Of a stretch of DNA of 7,253 nucleotides, positions 6,636-7,253 are shown one piece after another. The translations under genes were made by a program, and so were the position numbers. This DNA is from an uncultured Eubacteriales bacterium (GTDB lineage: Bacteria > Bacillota > Clostridia > Lachnospirales > Lachnospiraceae). The DNA lies in the NCBI GenBank assembly GCA_949286775.1, contig CASEDW010000167.1, positions 1-7,253 on the forward strand, read 5' to 3'. The notes beneath the pieces were generated by a model. That model made no database searches and was not told the origin of the DNA. It saw nothing but the letters and a program-made list of their open reading frames with translations. Position 1 is the stretch's first letter. Each line of letters opens with the position of its first letter.

Positions 6636-6640
6636 GTCAA
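6612..6640 (-). promoter_or_regulatory. promoter of the HTH/HipA-like module
   Basis: On the minus strand, a perfect TTGACA (6640-6635) is followed after 17 bp by TAGTTT (6617-6612), a weak -10 with three of six consensus bases. The palindromic operator occupies the spacer and both borders. The transcript would begin near 6605, about 35 bases before the ATG at 6571. Confidence 0.6.
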
Positions 6641-6655
6641 TGATTTCATGTTTTT

Positions 6656-6886
6656 TTATCTCACACTTCTTAATCTGTCGTAATCTATGATCTTATACCC
6701 CGACTTTATCCTCTCTATCATTCCCTCATCTACAAATTTTTTCAATATCCTGTGCATATGTCTGTAGCTCATGCGCAGAGTCTCGGCCGCCATTCTCTGA
6801 TTTCTGGTAAACAATCCTGTGTTTCCCGCCACGCGCAGTATATGGTTTGCCACTTTCTTTTCGGACGAGCCCAGCGCCGCGTTCAT
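6656..6886 (-). pseudogene. C-terminal remnant of a CRP/FNR-type transcription regulator
   Basis: This frame encodes about 76 residues that match only the DNA-binding end of a CRP/FNR-family regulator. It has a lead helix (SSEKKVANHILRVAGNTGLF), a helix-turn-helix (MAAETLRMSYRHMHRILKKF), then the wing and end (VDEGMIERIKSGYKIIDYDRL). Family members are about 220 residues, so the cyclic-nucleotide-binding-like sensor domain is missing. No good ribosome binding site precedes the Met codon at 6886. The frame stays open for only about 15 more codons before a stop, and that stretch runs into the opposing binding-protein remnant. It ends 15 bp from the -35 of the HTH/HipA promoter. A short expressed HTH protein is conceivable, but a truncated gene is more likely. 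Confidence 0.72.
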
Positions 6887-6894
6887 CTCAAGAG

Positions 6895-7128
6895 CTGAAA
6901 AATAAATTGTTCTCTCTTGAAGGAGAATACTTCACATTCCTTGACGATTTACTGAGAACAGGTCTTGAAGACCTCGGATACGCATACGAAAGCCAGTCAA
7001 GCAACATGGATCCTGTCGCTCAGGTTGAAGAGATCGACAAACTCATCCACGGCGAAATCGAAGACGGTTTCTCTGCTGTAGATACGGGAATGTGCACTAT
7101 TGATAACTTATCCGAGTTCGGATACTAA
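6895..7128 (+). pseudogene. Remnant of a sugar ABC-transporter binding protein with an apparent internal deletion
   Basis: The 77-codon frame resembles the first lobe of a Peripla_BP_4 protein: SLEGEYFTFLDDLLRTGLED, then LGYAYESQSSNMDPVAQVEEI is the usual helix, strand, then D-P-x-x-Q-x-x-x-I pattern. Just after this, from about IDKLIHGEIEDGF to the end (VDTGMCTIDNLSEFGY), it reads like the extreme C-terminus of such a protein (an x-G-E-x-x-D run, then VDTG and a final aromatic). About 250 residues between them are absent although the frame stays open. The signal peptide and start are also missing, with the left end abutting the CRP-type remnant. The normal TAA stop and a downstream terminator survive. 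The N-lobe match is fairly confident; the C-terminal match is weaker. Confidence 0.65.
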
Positions 7129-7253
7129 TAACAACGATACTTAATAATTTTCTTTTCAATTTTCTCGCGGGCCTGTCTCTGACAGGCTTGCACTTTTTAT
7201 AAAATAATTCATAAAAACGTCAAATAAATCATATTTTTTCTTCTTCCGCAGCG
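7129..7253. other. non-coding right end of the window
   Basis: A/T-rich sequence after the binding-protein remnant. It contains only the intrinsic terminator at 7167-7198. The last 55 bases show no promoter, ribosome binding site or start that I can support. Confidence 0.6.
7167..7198 (+). terminator. intrinsic terminator of the decayed binding-protein gene
   Basis: GCCTGTC (7171-7177), loop TCT, GACAGGC (7181-7187) is a perfect 7-bp stem. It extends outward by two G-T and two G-C pairs to 7167 and 7191, and is followed by TTTTT at 7194-7198. It lies about 40 bases after the remnant's stop, on the same strand. Confidence 0.85.

Noticed and set aside
4976..6640. Reading the module as part of a prophage or transposon
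   Set aside because: No phage structural gene, recombinase, terminal inverted repeat or target-site duplication is visible around it in this window.
6847..6894. Extension of the binding-protein remnant leftward to an upstream TTG
   Set aside because: These codons lie antisense to the CRP-type remnant and translate to MPLSFRTSPAPRSSQE, which does not fit a signal peptide or the binding-protein family.

Overview
The window looks like chromosomal DNA of a low-to-moderate GC Gram-positive anaerobe of the Clostridia, most likely Lachnospiraceae. This is inferred from lipoprotein-anchored sugar-binding proteins, a YesM/YesN-type two-component pair, GGAGG-type ribosome binding sites, intrinsic terminators and the style of the HipA-like proteins. 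No RNA gene, CRISPR array, transposase or integrase is visible.

Left part (1-4977) is a sensing and uptake locus. On the minus strand, 1-134 is the first ~44 codons of a lipoprotein, probably an ABC-transporter binding protein that continues out of the window. Upstream of it on the same strand is a complete 384-residue periplasmic-binding-protein-type lipoprotein (247-1401). A 254-bp divergent intergenic region follows, holding a near-consensus promoter (TTGACA-17-TACAAT) with a perfect dyad over its -35. From that promoter reads a plus-strand pair: an AraC-type response regulator (YesN-like, 1656-3200) and a sensor kinase (YesM-like, 3200-4939), whose GTG start shares a base with the regulator's stop. 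The pair ends at a strong hairpin terminator (4940-4977). The likely logic is that the kinase and/or the binding lipoprotein senses an extracellular solute, probably a sugar, and the AraC-type regulator then controls the divergent binding-protein and transport genes. A binding-protein/kinase/regulator three-component system is plausible.

Middle part (4976-6640) is a compact minus-strand two-gene module: a small HTH protein (131 residues) followed after 3 bp by a HipA-like kinase (398 residues) with the NTDRH and YDSG catalytic motifs intact. It has its own promoter, over which lies a 25-bp palindrome (TACCC-N5-GGGTA core). A degenerate second copy sits exactly 30 bp away, next to the ribosome binding site. 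This is a good candidate HipBA-like toxin-antitoxin module with an unusual toxin N-terminus and a long antitoxin C-terminal domain.

Right part (6656-7253) is a gene graveyard. It holds the C-terminal winged-helix part of a CRP/FNR-type regulator (minus), abutting head to head a 77-codon remnant of a sugar-binding protein (plus). That remnant appears to join the N-terminal lobe to the extreme C-terminus by an in-frame internal deletion, and it still has its intrinsic terminator. An apparently intact kinase module between a metabolic locus and degraded genes suggests an accessory, rearranged chromosomal site.
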